A stretch of DNA of 8,032 nucleotides, taken from positions 12,374 through 20,405 of the forward strand of contig JAHFDQ010000032.1 of assembly GCA_023248915.1 (NCBI GenBank), written 5' to 3'. Shown here in pieces: positions 1 through 6,373 of the stretch. Below the pieces are notes generated by a model. That model was not told the DNA's origin. It did no database searches and saw only the letters and a program-made list of their open reading frames with translations. Source of the stretch: Archangiaceae bacterium (GTDB taxonomy: Bacteria; Myxococcota; Myxococcia; Myxococcales; Myxococcaceae). Made by a program: the position numbers and the translations under genes. Positions within the stretch are counted from its first letter, which is position 1, and every line of letters begins with the position of its first letter.

Positions 1-165
1 GGGCGGCGGGCGCGGCGTGGCGACGAAGACTCCGCCCTTGCTCGCATTCACGGCCACCACGTGCAGTGCGTAGGCCCAGTCAGGGCACTTGATGCTCAGG
101 CGCCAGTCGACCTCGAAGCGCTCATGCACTCGCTGCGCGGTAGGATTGTCTTTAGGGTCTGTCAC
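1..165 (-). CDS. PilZ-domain protein, N-terminal part (cut by left window edge)
   Basis: A GTG start at 165 opens a frame that stays open to the edge of the window (55 residues visible). The visible part reads as the start of a PilZ domain, the family that binds cyclic di-GMP. Residues 12-16 are RVHER, matching the RxxxR half of the binding motif. Residues 40-45 are NASKGG, matching the (D/N)xSxxG half, followed by VFVAT, a typical PilZ strand. Both halves of the ligand motif are therefore present. The start overlaps the stop of the response regulator upstream as GTGA, and no Shine-Dalgarno sequence precedes it, so translation is probably coupled to the regulator. The domain assignment is fairly secure. 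Whether other domains follow cannot be seen, and the target or process controlled is unknown. This gene is shorter in view than most detection cut-offs, so it is easily missed. Confidence 0.8.
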   Translation of the reverse strand, partial: MTDPKDNPTAQRVHERFEVDWRLSIKCPDWAYALHVVAVNASKGGVFVATPRPPP

Positions 166-524
166 GCGAGGTACTTGTTCACCCGCGCCCTCAAGTCGGC
201 GAGTGAAAGGGGCTTGCTCAGGTAGTCGGTCGCGCCGACCGAGGCGGCCATCTCGGCGAGTCGGTCGGCCTCGATGGCCGAGAGCAGAATGACGGGCAAG
301 GTGGCGAATGACGCGTCCGCGCGCAGGGCCTTGCACACCTCGAAGCCGTCCAGGCCCGGCATCAGCACGTCGAGAAACGCGGCGCGGGGGCGAAGCGTAC
401 GAATCGTCTCGAGCGCCTCGTCTCCACGGCTGGCGGTGGCCGCCACGTGCCCGAAGGCCTTCAAGGCGTTTGAGAGGAATTGGAGGATTTCGGGGTCGTC
501 GTCGGCGATCACCACCCGGGGCAT
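162..524 (-). CDS. Single-domain response regulator (receiver only)
   Basis: The 120-residue product is a complete CheY-like receiver with no output domain. The acidic pocket is in IADDD (residues 6-10). The phospho-accepting aspartate is D52 in LDVLMPGLDG, the switch serine is S82 in ILLSA, and the conserved lysine is K104 in LSKPL. It should accept a phosphoryl group from a histidine kinase that is not in the window. I chose the ATG at 524 because receivers normally begin just before the first beta strand (RVVIADDD). A start at 608 would add 28 residues with no receiver similarity. Neither start has a clear Shine-Dalgarno sequence. Its stop overlaps the GTG of a PilZ-domain gene, so the two are very probably co-translated. 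The pairing suggests a phosphorelay output exerted through, or together with, a cyclic di-GMP receptor; that link is inference. Confidence 0.88.
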   Translation of the reverse strand: MPRVVIADDDPEILQFLSNALKAFGHVAATASRGDEALETIRTLRPRAAFLDVLMPGLDGFEVCKALRADASFATLPVILLSAIEADRLAEMAASVGATDYLSKPLSLADLRARVNKYLA

Positions 525-710
525 CAGTTTCGATTCGAATGGCAAGGGCGTGTCCAGTGACAAGGATAGCTGGAGCCACTCTCTCTGCGGAGAGTCAAAA
601 CAGCACATTTGGCTGGCACGTGTCGACTGATGAGTGTCGCCGACACATGTCAGTTTGCCCCGCCCGCAATGCCAATTACAGCACTGTCATGGTTTCCGTG
701 GGCTGGGCTT
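525..710 (-). promoter_or_regulatory. Intergenic region upstream of the response regulator
   Basis: This 186-base gap lies between the end of the exonuclease gene and the regulator start, and is visibly less GC-rich than the flanking genes. On the minus strand a TTGACT at 598-593 resembles a -35 element, but no acceptable -10 lies at the normal distance, so I do not call a precise promoter. An 8-base palindrome, ATTCGAAT, sits at 533-540, nine bases before the regulator start. A short hairpin (ACTCTC paired with GAGAGT) lies around 578-595; it has no U tract on its 3' side in either direction and is not a convincing terminator. A weak stem, GGCT-GAA-AGCC, overlaps the stop of the exonuclease gene. 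The clustered repeats at 617-650 are listed separately. Confidence 0.5.
617..650. promoter_or_regulatory. Cluster of GTGTCG/CGACAC half-sites, possible operator
   Basis: Three copies of one hexamer occur within 27 bases: GTGTCG at 620-625, GTGTCG at 634-639 and its reverse complement CGACAC at 641-646. The last two form a perfect inverted repeat around a single base (634-646), and the first two are direct repeats 14 bases apart. Three self-complementary hexamers (CACGTG 617-622, GTCGAC 622-627, ACATGT 645-650) fall in the same stretch. The arrangement is typical of a protein-binding site upstream of a regulated gene, here the response regulator and PilZ pair. No known operator consensus is recognised, so the binding protein is unknown. 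Confidence 0.4.
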
Positions 711-1595
711 TCAGCCGTCAGCGAGGTTCCGGTCCCTGCTGCGCAGCCGTTCCAACACTCCGAGGTCTCGTGCGGTCGGCCCCAGGGCCAAGACTCGCTG
801 AGTGATGTCGTAGAGGACTTCCCCCCGCTCGAACACCGTCCGCCGCGGGACGTCACAAGCCAGGTCTTCGACCGCGCGGTTGTAGGCCACGTCCAAGAGC
901 GACTTGAGGTTCACCGAGTCGTAGAGGTTGTACTCGACGAGGAAGCGGAGCGCCTCGAGGTTGCCCTTCAGCCGGTAGGCCCGCCAAAGGAGAATGGCGT
1001 CCCACCCGTCGACGCCACGCAGGTGCGCGGGCCGCGAGAAGCCGAGCTCGTCCTCGATGCCCTTCAAGCCCCCCGGCAGCCGCAGGCGTCGGCAAAGGAA
1101 GCGCAGGTCGACGTGGGCGGCCGGCGACGGCAGCGACCCGAAGTGCTTCTTCAGCACCGGCACGTCGTAGCAAGAGCCGTTGAACGTCACCCAAAGCGGG
1201 TGGGCCGCCAGCGCCTCGGGCAGTTCTCGCAGGTTGCGCCCCTCGATGAAGACTTCCAGCCCTCCGGCATGGAACAGGCTGACCACCGTCGGGGCCTGGT
1301 CGGGCACGCCGTCGGCCTCGATGTCGAAGAAGACGGCCTCGCGCTCGAACTCCGGGTAGAGCCGCCAGTGCTCTCGAGGAGGCACCAGGCCCGCCAGCGT
1401 GGCCAGGTCTCTGCGCGCGAGCGCTTCCCTCGCGAGCCCGATTCGAGCCCGGGCCCGGTCGTCCAGCTTCCGCGACAGGCAGACTCCTTCGCCCGCGCCG
1501 GGGAACGCGTCCCAGGTGGTGATGCCGCGGGCCCAGAGATCCTTCTCGCGCCAAGGCCCCAGGCCCGGCACCAACTGGAAGGTCCGGCGGATCAT
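711..1595 (-). CDS. YprB-like ribonuclease H-fold exonuclease (DEDD type)
   Basis: The 294-residue product carries a DEDD-family 3'-5' exonuclease domain of the YprB / RNase_H_2 type from about residue 85 to 240. Motif I is FFDIEADG (D91, E93). Motif II is FNGSCYDVPVL (N139, D144). A further acidic residue, D163, lies in HVDLRFL. Motif III is YNLYD (Y222, D226), which fits the YxxxD of the DEDDy subgroup. The N-terminal 35 residues contain LVPGLGPWREKDLW, which resembles a helix-hairpin-helix nucleic-acid-binding segment. I chose the ATG at 1595 because it overlaps the stop of the Nudix gene as ATGA; a longer frame starting at 1832 only adds a shadow of that gene. Substrate (DNA or RNA) cannot be told from sequence. 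It is the last gene of its cluster, and no strong terminator follows. Confidence 0.85.
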   Translation of the reverse strand: MIRRTFQLVPGLGPWREKDLWARGITTWDAFPGAGEGVCLSRKLDDRARARIGLAREALARRDLATLAGLVPPREHWRLYPEFEREAVFFDIEADGVPDQAPTVVSLFHAGGLEVFIEGRNLRELPEALAAHPLWVTFNGSCYDVPVLKKHFGSLPSPAAHVDLRFLCRRLRLPGGLKGIEDELGFSRPAHLRGVDGWDAILLWRAYRLKGNLEALRFLVEYNLYDSVNLKSLLDVAYNRAVEDLACDVPRRTVFERGEVLYDITQRVLALGPTARDLGVLERLRSRDRNLADG

Positions 1596-1999
1596 CGGCC
1601 GGCCGCCGCGAGCGCCTCGATCAGTGGCAGGTCGGCCTCGCAGAACGGCAGCGAGCGCATCTCTTCTACAGTGGCCCAGCGCAGCTCGTGGGCGCCCAGG
1701 CACCGCGGCTCCCCGCCCCGGGCGATTCGGGCCCGGTACAGCACCAGCTCGATGGCCAAATCGGCGTACCCGTGGGTGGCCGCCGCCACGCGCTCGCCGG
1801 CGTCGAGATCGACCGCCAATTCCTCCCGGCACTCGCGCACCAGGGCCGCGGCGTCCGACTCACCGGGCTCGACCTTCCCGCCGGGAAATTCCCATAGTAG
1901 CGCGCGGCTCTTGCCCGGCAGCCGTTGCTGAACCAGGAAGCGCCGCGGGTCAGTCGGGTGCGGGATGAGCGCGGCGACCACCCTCGCCCGCGGCGTCAA
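1592..1999 (-). CDS. MutT-like Nudix hydrolase
   Basis: The 135-residue product is a single Nudix domain. The Nudix box starts at G41 and reads GKVEPGE, seven residues, then RECREELAV. It fits Gx5Ex7REUxEExGU except that alanine (A62) replaces the usual glycine near the end. The metal-binding glutamates E56, E59 and E60 are all present. WEFPGGKVEPGES is typical of the MutT group, which hydrolyses oxidised nucleoside triphosphates such as 8-oxo-dGTP; other substrates are possible in this family. I prefer a TTG start at 1999 because it overlaps the stop of the propeller gene as TTGA and has a GGGGAAGGG stretch just upstream as ribosome-binding site. The alternative is a GTG at 1981, giving 129 residues. 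Its own stop overlaps the start of the exonuclease gene, so the two are probably coupled. Confidence 0.85.
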   Translation of the reverse strand: MTPRARVVAALIPHPTDPRRFLVQQRLPGKSRALLWEFPGGKVEPGESDAAALVRECREELAVDLDAGERVAAATHGYADLAIELVLYRARIARGGEPRCLGAHELRWATVEEMRSLPFCEADLPLIEALAAAGR

Positions 2000-3147
2000 C
2001 CGCCCTTCCCCACGAGCCTGAGGGCGTACAGCGTGCCCAGATTCGACAGCACGTACAGCCTTCCCTCGACGCGGGTGGGCGTCGCCGAGACGCCCTTGCC
2101 GGGGTCCCACGACGACGTCGCGCGGCCGGTGGCCGGGTCGACGAAGGCCAGCGCCTCGTTGGTCGGCACCACCAACAGGCCGCGGGCCACCAGCGGCAGC
2201 CGTCCGGCGTGGCTGCCCAGCCCCAGCGACCACAAGGCCTGACCGTCGCGCGCCGCCAGGGCGCCGACGGCCCCGTCGCCCGCGGTCACCAGCACCTCTC
2301 CGCGGGGCAACAGGCTGGTGACGCCCGCGCGGGCCGTGTGCCAAACGACTTCTCCTGTCTTGGGGTCGAGCGCGTACACCCCGTCCTTGTACGAGGCGGC
2401 GTACAGGTGGCCCCGGTCGTCCAGCACCGGCGAGGCGTCGGCGTCGAGGAATTGGCTTCCCCCTGACGTCGTCAGCGCCCGTTCCCATTTCACCGCGCCG
2501 TCCGCCACCGACAGCGCGACCAGCGCGCCGTCCGAGAAGCCCAGGTAGGCGAGCCCGCCTTCCACCCGAGGGCCCGAGGCGCCCCGGACGGTGAAGCCGC
2601 TCGGCGGGTCGCGGCGGTACTGCCACACCCACTTGCCGGTCGCCGCGTCGACCGCGAAGAGCGTGTCGCCTTCGGACGCGACCAGCAGCTTGCCCGCTGC
2701 GAACACGGGCGTCGTCGCCAGCTCTTCACCCGAGGCGTACTTCCACAGAAGCTGCCCGCTGTTCAGCTTCAGCGCGTACAGCACGCCGTCACCGCCGGCG
2801 ACGTACCCCACCCCTTCGCGCAAGAGCGCTCCGGCGTTGAAGGTGCCCTGGGTGTGGAACTCCCACTCGACCTTGCCGTCCTTCGGCGAGAGCGATCTCA
2901 CGAAGCCGTCGCGCGTCAGGACGATCACCCGGCCGGTGTCGGCGTCGACCGCGGGCGAAGCCGGCTCGCGCGGGGCGTACTCCCACATCGGCGGAGTCAC
3001 CAGGCGGACCCACCAGTCGATCTCGAAGATCAGTGGAGGCGCGGGCCGAGACCCCTCGACCGTCGGGTCGCCGGCCAGCGGAATCGACCGGCAGGCCCCG
3101 AGCCCCAGGGCGAGCGCGGCGACGGCGGCGGCGCCCCGGCCTCTCAT
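1996..3147 (-). CDS. bamB: BamB-like PQQ-type beta-propeller lipoprotein
   Basis: The 383-residue product begins with a lipoprotein signal: hydrophobic residues 6-17, then the lipobox LGAC with C19 as the lipidated cysteine. R20 follows rather than aspartate, which by the usual sorting rule favours the outer membrane. The rest consists of repeated PQQ-type propeller blades with the signature (D/x)xx(T/D)Gxxx(W). Examples are SLSPKDGKVEW (85-95), ALKLNSGQLLW (125-135), AVDAATGKWVW (165-175), ALSVADGAVKW (211-221), ALDPKTGEVVW (259-269), ALAARDGQALW (297-306) and FVDPATGRATSSW (335-347), with a closing strand at the C-terminus. That is consistent with an eight-bladed BamB, a partner of the BamA outer-membrane assembly machine. 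The start lies one base after the stop of the YfgM-like gene, with GGGGTGA as ribosome-binding site. Position next to YfgM-like and der genes, as in E. coli, supports the BamB assignment; a general propeller lipoprotein remains possible. Confidence 0.85.
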   Translation of the reverse strand: MRGRGAAAVAALALGLGACRSIPLAGDPTVEGSRPAPPLIFEIDWWVRLVTPPMWEYAPREPASPAVDADTGRVIVLTRDGFVRSLSPKDGKVEWEFHTQGTFNAGALLREGVGYVAGGDGVLYALKLNSGQLLWKYASGEELATTPVFAAGKLLVASEGDTLFAVDAATGKWVWQYRRDPPSGFTVRGASGPRVEGGLAYLGFSDGALVALSVADGAVKWERALTTSGGSQFLDADASPVLDDRGHLYAASYKDGVYALDPKTGEVVWHTARAGVTSLLPRGEVLVTAGDGAVGALAARDGQALWSLGLGSHAGRLPLVARGLLVVPTNEALAFVDPATGRATSSWDPGKGVSATPTRVEGRLYVLSNLGTLYALRLVGKGG

Positions 3148-3148
3148 G

Positions 3149-3943
3149 TCACCCCGCGTCGGCCTTCGCCGGAAGCGCGGGCGGAGGCACCTTCACGCCC
3201 TCGGCCGCCAAGAGTGCCATGCGGTCGGTGGCGAGCCGGGCCGCCGAGCTGTTCGGCGCCGCGGCCGGAATCTCGGACAACTGCTTGGCGGCTTCGTCCT
3301 TCTTCCCCTGCAGGATGAGGATTCGCGCCCGGTGGTACAGCCCCATGCCGTTCAGGAACTCGGTCTGGTTCTCGCGGGCGAGCTGGTCGAAGGCGGTGAT
3401 GGCGGCGTCGAGCTCGCCCTTCGCCTCGTGCGCGTACCCCTGCCCCTCGAGCGCCGTCGCGCGCAGCGGGTCGTCCAGGGCCGCCGCCTTCAGGTACTCG
3501 TCGTACCCCTTCAAGGCGTCGTCGTACTTCCCCAGCCGGAACGAGGCCTGGGCGAGCGGCAGCGCGGCGGTGGCGGCGGCGCGGCTGCTGCCGTGCTTGG
3601 CGCGGAAGGTCTCGAGCGACTTCGCGACCGCCTCGTCCTTCTCTTTCTCGGACTTGAACGCGGGTTCTTCGCCCGGGGCCGGCGTGGCAGGCTTCTCTTT
3701 CTCGGCGGCATCGACCGGACGGCCGGCCACCTTGAGCGCGGCGCCCAGGTCCTTCGAGGCGGTCGACTCACCCCGGCTGGACACCCACGAGATGACCGCC
3801 GCGATGAAGCCCAGGGCGAGCACCACCACGACGCCTATCGCCACCATCTTCTGGCGTGCGACCACCCAGGCGCCCGCCTCGCCTCCCGCCTTCTGGAAGG
3901 CGTCGGGCTGCTTGAGCTCCTTGCGACTCATTTTGTCGGACAC
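3149..3943 (-). CDS. YfgM-like membrane-anchored tetratricopeptide protein
   Basis: The 264-residue product has a short charged cytoplasmic N-terminus, one membrane helix at about residues 33-54 (MVAIGVVVVLALGFIAAVIS) and a soluble region expected to face the periplasm. Residues 105-225 contain helical tetratricopeptide-like repeats, for example ASFRLGKYDDALKGYDEYLK and GYAHEAKGELDAAITAFDQL. A low-complexity linker rich in Lys, Glu, Pro and Ala (about 77-105) separates the anchor from the repeats. In E. coli, YfgM has the same plan and lies just before bamB and der; it works with periplasmic chaperones. The GTG start at 3943 is preferred because GAGGGAG lies about ten bases before it, whereas the ATG at 3931 lacks such a site. 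A promoter candidate lies in the gap upstream. Family-level assignment is by architecture and context; a generic TPR protein is the alternative. Confidence 0.78.
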   Translation of the reverse strand: MSDKMSRKELKQPDAFQKAGGEAGAWVVARQKMVAIGVVVVLALGFIAAVISWVSSRGESTASKDLGAALKVAGRPVDAAEKEKPATPAPGEEPAFKSEKEKDEAVAKSLETFRAKHGSSRAAATAALPLAQASFRLGKYDDALKGYDEYLKAAALDDPLRATALEGQGYAHEAKGELDAAITAFDQLARENQTEFLNGMGLYHRARILILQGKKDEAAKQLSEIPAAAPNSSAARLATDRMALLAAEGVKVPPPALPAKADAG

Positions 3944-3981
3944 GCGGGTCTGGCTCCCTCGAGTGAGGAAAAAGGCGGCGC

Positions 3982-4011
3982 AATGTAGGGAGCGGTGACT
4001 CGGAGTGTCAA
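3982..4011 (-). promoter_or_regulatory. Sigma-70-like promoter for the yfgM-bamB-nudix-exonuclease set
   Basis: In the 76-base gap after der, the minus strand carries a perfect -35 hexamer TTGACA (4011-4006). An 18-base spacer follows, then TACATT (3987-3982), which matches four of six bases of the -10 consensus. Transcription would begin near 3975, leaving a leader of about 32 bases that includes the GAGGGAG ribosome-binding site. This suggests the downstream four genes can be expressed independently of rnc-era-der, although read-through from der is likely as no terminator is visible. Confidence 0.5.
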
Positions 4012-4019
4012 TCGAAGAG

Positions 4020-5426
4020 CTACCGGCGCCTCTTGTGCTCGGCCCGCACCCTCATGCGCTTGACGGCCTGCTCGCGCTTGGCCTTGCCGGGCCTTTCCCG
4101 GAAGAACAGGCGCAAGGGGACTCGCAGGTCGAAGGTCAGCCTCAATTGGTTGAGCAGGTAGCGCTTGTACCGGTCGGGAATCGCCGCGGGACGGTTGCAG
4201 ACGAAGGCGAACGCGGGCGGCCGGGTGCCCACCTGGGCGACGTAGTAGATGCGCAGCGGCCTGCCGCCGGCGAAGGGCAGCGGGTGCTCACTGGTGACGT
4301 GATCGACCAGCCGGTTGAGCTGCGGCGTCGGCGCCCGGTACACCCGCTGGGCCGCCAGCACGCCGGCCAATTCGAGCACCTTCTGCACCTTCGACCCCGT
4401 CAGCGCGGAGGTGAAAATCACCGGGGCGTAGGCGACGAACTTGAGCACGTACTTCAGCTCGGCGCGGAGCTCTTCCTCGCGCTTCGGAGATTTCTGCACC
4501 AGGTCCCACTTGTTCACCACGACCACCAGCCCCCGGCCCTTTTCCTCGGCGATGCCGGCGATGCGGGCGTCCTGCTCGACGGCGGGCTCGGTGCCGTCCA
4601 TCACCAGCACCGCCACGTCGCTGCGGTCGATGGCCTTCAGCGCCGCCACCATCGCGAACTGCTCGACCCGGTGCGACACGGTCGCCTTCCGGCGAATGCC
4701 GGCGGTGTCGGTCAACACGAAGGCCCGGTCGCCGAACGTCAGCTCGGAATCGATGGGGTCGCGGGTGGTGCCGGCGATCGGGCTGGTCACCAGCCGCTTC
4801 TTGCCGAGCAGGGCGTTCACCAGGGTGCTCTTGCCGACGTTGGGCCGGCCGACGATGGCGACCCGCACCGGCGCTTTTTCGTCGGGTTCGGCCTCGGGCT
4901 CGTCCGCCTCGATCTCGGGCGCGTTCGGCATCAACTCGAGCAGCTTGTCGTAGAGCGCCTCGATGCCCAGGCCGTGCTCGGCGGAGATCTCGAAGGGTTC
5001 GCCCAGGCCCAGGGCGTGAAACTCGGCCGACGCCCCCGCCTGCGACCGGGGGTCGTCCACCTTGTTGACGCAGACCACCACTGGGCGGCCGCTCTTGCGT
5101 AGGAAACCGCCGAGCTCGCGGTCGATTGGAGTGGGCCCTGTGCGGCCGTCGACCACCAGCAGGGTGACGTCGCCTTCTTCGATGGCCAACTGCGCCTGGT
5201 CGCGCATCTCGCGCTGCAAGGGTTCGACTTCGCCGGGTTCGAAGCCGCCGGTGTCGATGACGCTAAACCGGCGGCCGCCGGCCTCGACGGTGGCGTAGTG
5301 GCGGTCGCGGGTGACGCCGGGCTCGTCCTCGACGATCGCCGCCCGCCTTCCAGCGAGGCGGTTGAACAGCGTCGACTTTCCGACGTTCGGCCGGCCGACG
5401 ATGGCCACCATCGGCAGGGAAGTCAT
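4020..5426 (-). CDS. der: GTPase Der (EngA), double GTPase for 50S ribosome assembly
   Basis: The 468-residue product shows the unique Der plan of two consecutive GTPase domains and a KH-like C-terminal domain. First domain: G1 GRPNVGKS (11-18), G3 DTGG (58-61), G4 NKVD (121-124), G5 SAE (148-150). An acidic linker (about 170-184) follows. Second domain: G1 GRPNVGKS (193-200), G3 DTAG followed by IRRK (240-247), G4 NKWD (305-308), G5 SAL (340-342). The C-terminal domain runs from about 355 and ends in a very basic tail (AEHKRRR), common in this family. Der binds the large ribosomal subunit during maturation and is usually essential. The ATG at 5426 overlaps the era stop as ATGA, with a modest GGGGA site before it. 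All key residues are intact. Confidence 0.98.
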   Translation of the reverse strand: MTSLPMVAIVGRPNVGKSTLFNRLAGRRAAIVEDEPGVTRDRHYATVEAGGRRFSVIDTGGFEPGEVEPLQREMRDQAQLAIEEGDVTLLVVDGRTGPTPIDRELGGFLRKSGRPVVVCVNKVDDPRSQAGASAEFHALGLGEPFEISAEHGLGIEALYDKLLELMPNAPEIEADEPEAEPDEKAPVRVAIVGRPNVGKSTLVNALLGKKRLVTSPIAGTTRDPIDSELTFGDRAFVLTDTAGIRRKATVSHRVEQFAMVAALKAIDRSDVAVLVMDGTEPAVEQDARIAGIAEEKGRGLVVVVNKWDLVQKSPKREEELRAELKYVLKFVAYAPVIFTSALTGSKVQKVLELAGVLAAQRVYRAPTPQLNRLVDHVTSEHPLPFAGGRPLRIYYVAQVGTRPPAFAFVCNRPAAIPDRYKRYLLNQLRLTFDLRVPLRLFFRERPGKAKREQAVKRMRVRAEHKRRR

Positions 5427-6373
5427 TCCCCGTACCCCAGCTTGCGCAGTCCGTCAGCGCGCTGAGTCCAGTCGGGTTCGACCTGCACGCGTAGCGCCAG
5501 GTAGACGTGGGTGCCCAAGAGCCGCTCGACGGCCTTCCGGGCGTCGGTGCCGATGGCCTTCAGCATCTGCCCGCGCTTGCCGATGACGATGGCCTTCTGG
5601 CTCTCGCGCTCGACGTAGATGGTGGCGTCGATGTGCACCAGGCCCGCCAGGCCGCCCTTCCCCGCCGGCCCGCCGCGGGGTACGCGCTCGGTCTCGTCGA
5701 AGGCGTCGACGACGACCGCCGCCGAGTAGGGCACTTCCTTCTGGGTGTGGCGCAAGAGCTGCTCGCGCACGTACTCGGCCACCAGCGTCTTCTCGGCCTG
5801 GTCGGTGAGCATGTCGGCGTCGAACATCGCCGGCGCTTCGGGCAGGAGGGCCAGCACCGCCTCGAGCAGCCGGTCCACCCCGTCGCCGGTGAGGGCCGAG
5901 ACGGGCACCACCTCGGCGAAGGGCGCCTCGTGCCGGTACCGTTCGATCAGCGGCAAGAGCAGCGGCTTGGCGATCGAGTCGATCTTGTTGATGACCAGCA
6001 CCGCCGGCTTCCCCGTCGAGCGCAGCTTGTCGAGGATGAGCTGGTTGCCGGGGCCAATCTCGGGCTGGGCCGCCTTGGCCTGGCTGGGTTCGACCAGGAA
6101 CAGCACCAGATCCACCTCGGACAGCGCGTGCAGGGCCACTCCCACCATCGTCCGGTTCAGCCGGCCCCGGGCCTGGTGCACTCCTGGGGTGTCGACGAAG
6201 GCCACCTGCCCCTCGGGCAGCGTGACGACGCCCAAGATGCGGTTGCGTGTCGTCTGGGGTTTGGGCGAGACGATGGCCAGCTTTTCGCCCGCCAGCCGGT
6301 TGAGCAGCGTGCTCTTGCCGACGTTCGGTCGGCCGATGAGGGCGGCGAAGCCGCTGCGGTAGGGGCGCGACAT
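5423..6373 (-). CDS. era: GTPase Era, 30S ribosome assembly factor
   Basis: The 316-residue product has an N-terminal GTPase domain: G1 GRPNVGKS (14-21), switch I PQTTRNRI (39-46), G3 DTPG (61-64), G4 NKID (129-132), G5 SAL (159-161). A C-terminal type II KH domain follows, with the RNA-binding loop IGKRG (264-268) in VERESQKAIVIGKRG. LVAEYVREQLL and EVPYS between the domains are typical of Era. The family normally binds the 3' end of 16S rRNA and assists small-subunit maturation. A glycine-rich stretch (about 230-246, PRGGPAGKGGLAG) makes the KH region slightly longer than in E. coli. The start at 6373 gives the N-terminal length expected from other Era proteins. No Shine-Dalgarno precedes it; instead the leader carries an anti-Shine-Dalgarno-like sequence, described separately. 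The stop overlaps der by four bases. Confidence 0.98.
   Translation of the reverse strand: MSRPYRSGFAALIGRPNVGKSTLLNRLAGEKLAIVSPKPQTTRNRILGVVTLPEGQVAFVDTPGVHQARGRLNRTMVGVALHALSEVDLVLFLVEPSQAKAAQPEIGPGNQLILDKLRSTGKPAVLVINKIDSIAKPLLLPLIERYRHEAPFAEVVPVSALTGDGVDRLLEAVLALLPEAPAMFDADMLTDQAEKTLVAEYVREQLLRHTQKEVPYSAAVVVDAFDETERVPRGGPAGKGGLAGLVHIDATIYVERESQKAIVIGKRGQMLKAIGTDARKAVERLLGTHVYLALRVQVEPDWTQRADGLRKLGYGE

Noticed and set aside
578..600. ACTCTC/GAGAGT hairpin as a transcription terminator
   Set aside because: No run of T follows the stem in either direction of transcription; the T run on the minus strand lies on the 5' side.
525..608. Longer response regulator starting at 608
   Set aside because: The additional 28 residues do not belong to a receiver and no ribosome-binding site precedes them.
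1596..1832. Upstream start at 1832 for the exonuclease
   Set aside because: The extra 79 residues are arginine- and glycine-rich read-through over the Nudix gene in another frame. The ATG at 1595 overlaps the Nudix stop and gives the expected N-terminus.
609..1931. Long plus-strand open frame opposite the exonuclease and Nudix genes
   Set aside because: It is a shadow of GC-rich coding DNA: its composition is skewed, no domain is recognisable, and the minus-strand genes carry intact catalytic motifs over the same bases.
2000..2632. Upstream extension of the Nudix frame to 2632
   Set aside because: It overlaps the propeller gene in another frame and has no similarity to known domains. The Nudix domain begins right at the TTG overlap.
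4005..5102. Long plus-strand open frame opposite der, and similar ones at 2591-3988, 5507-6385 and 6429-7652
   Set aside because: All lie antisense to clearly conserved proteins, are rich in His, Arg, Gln and Gly as expected of shadow frames, and lack recognisable motifs.
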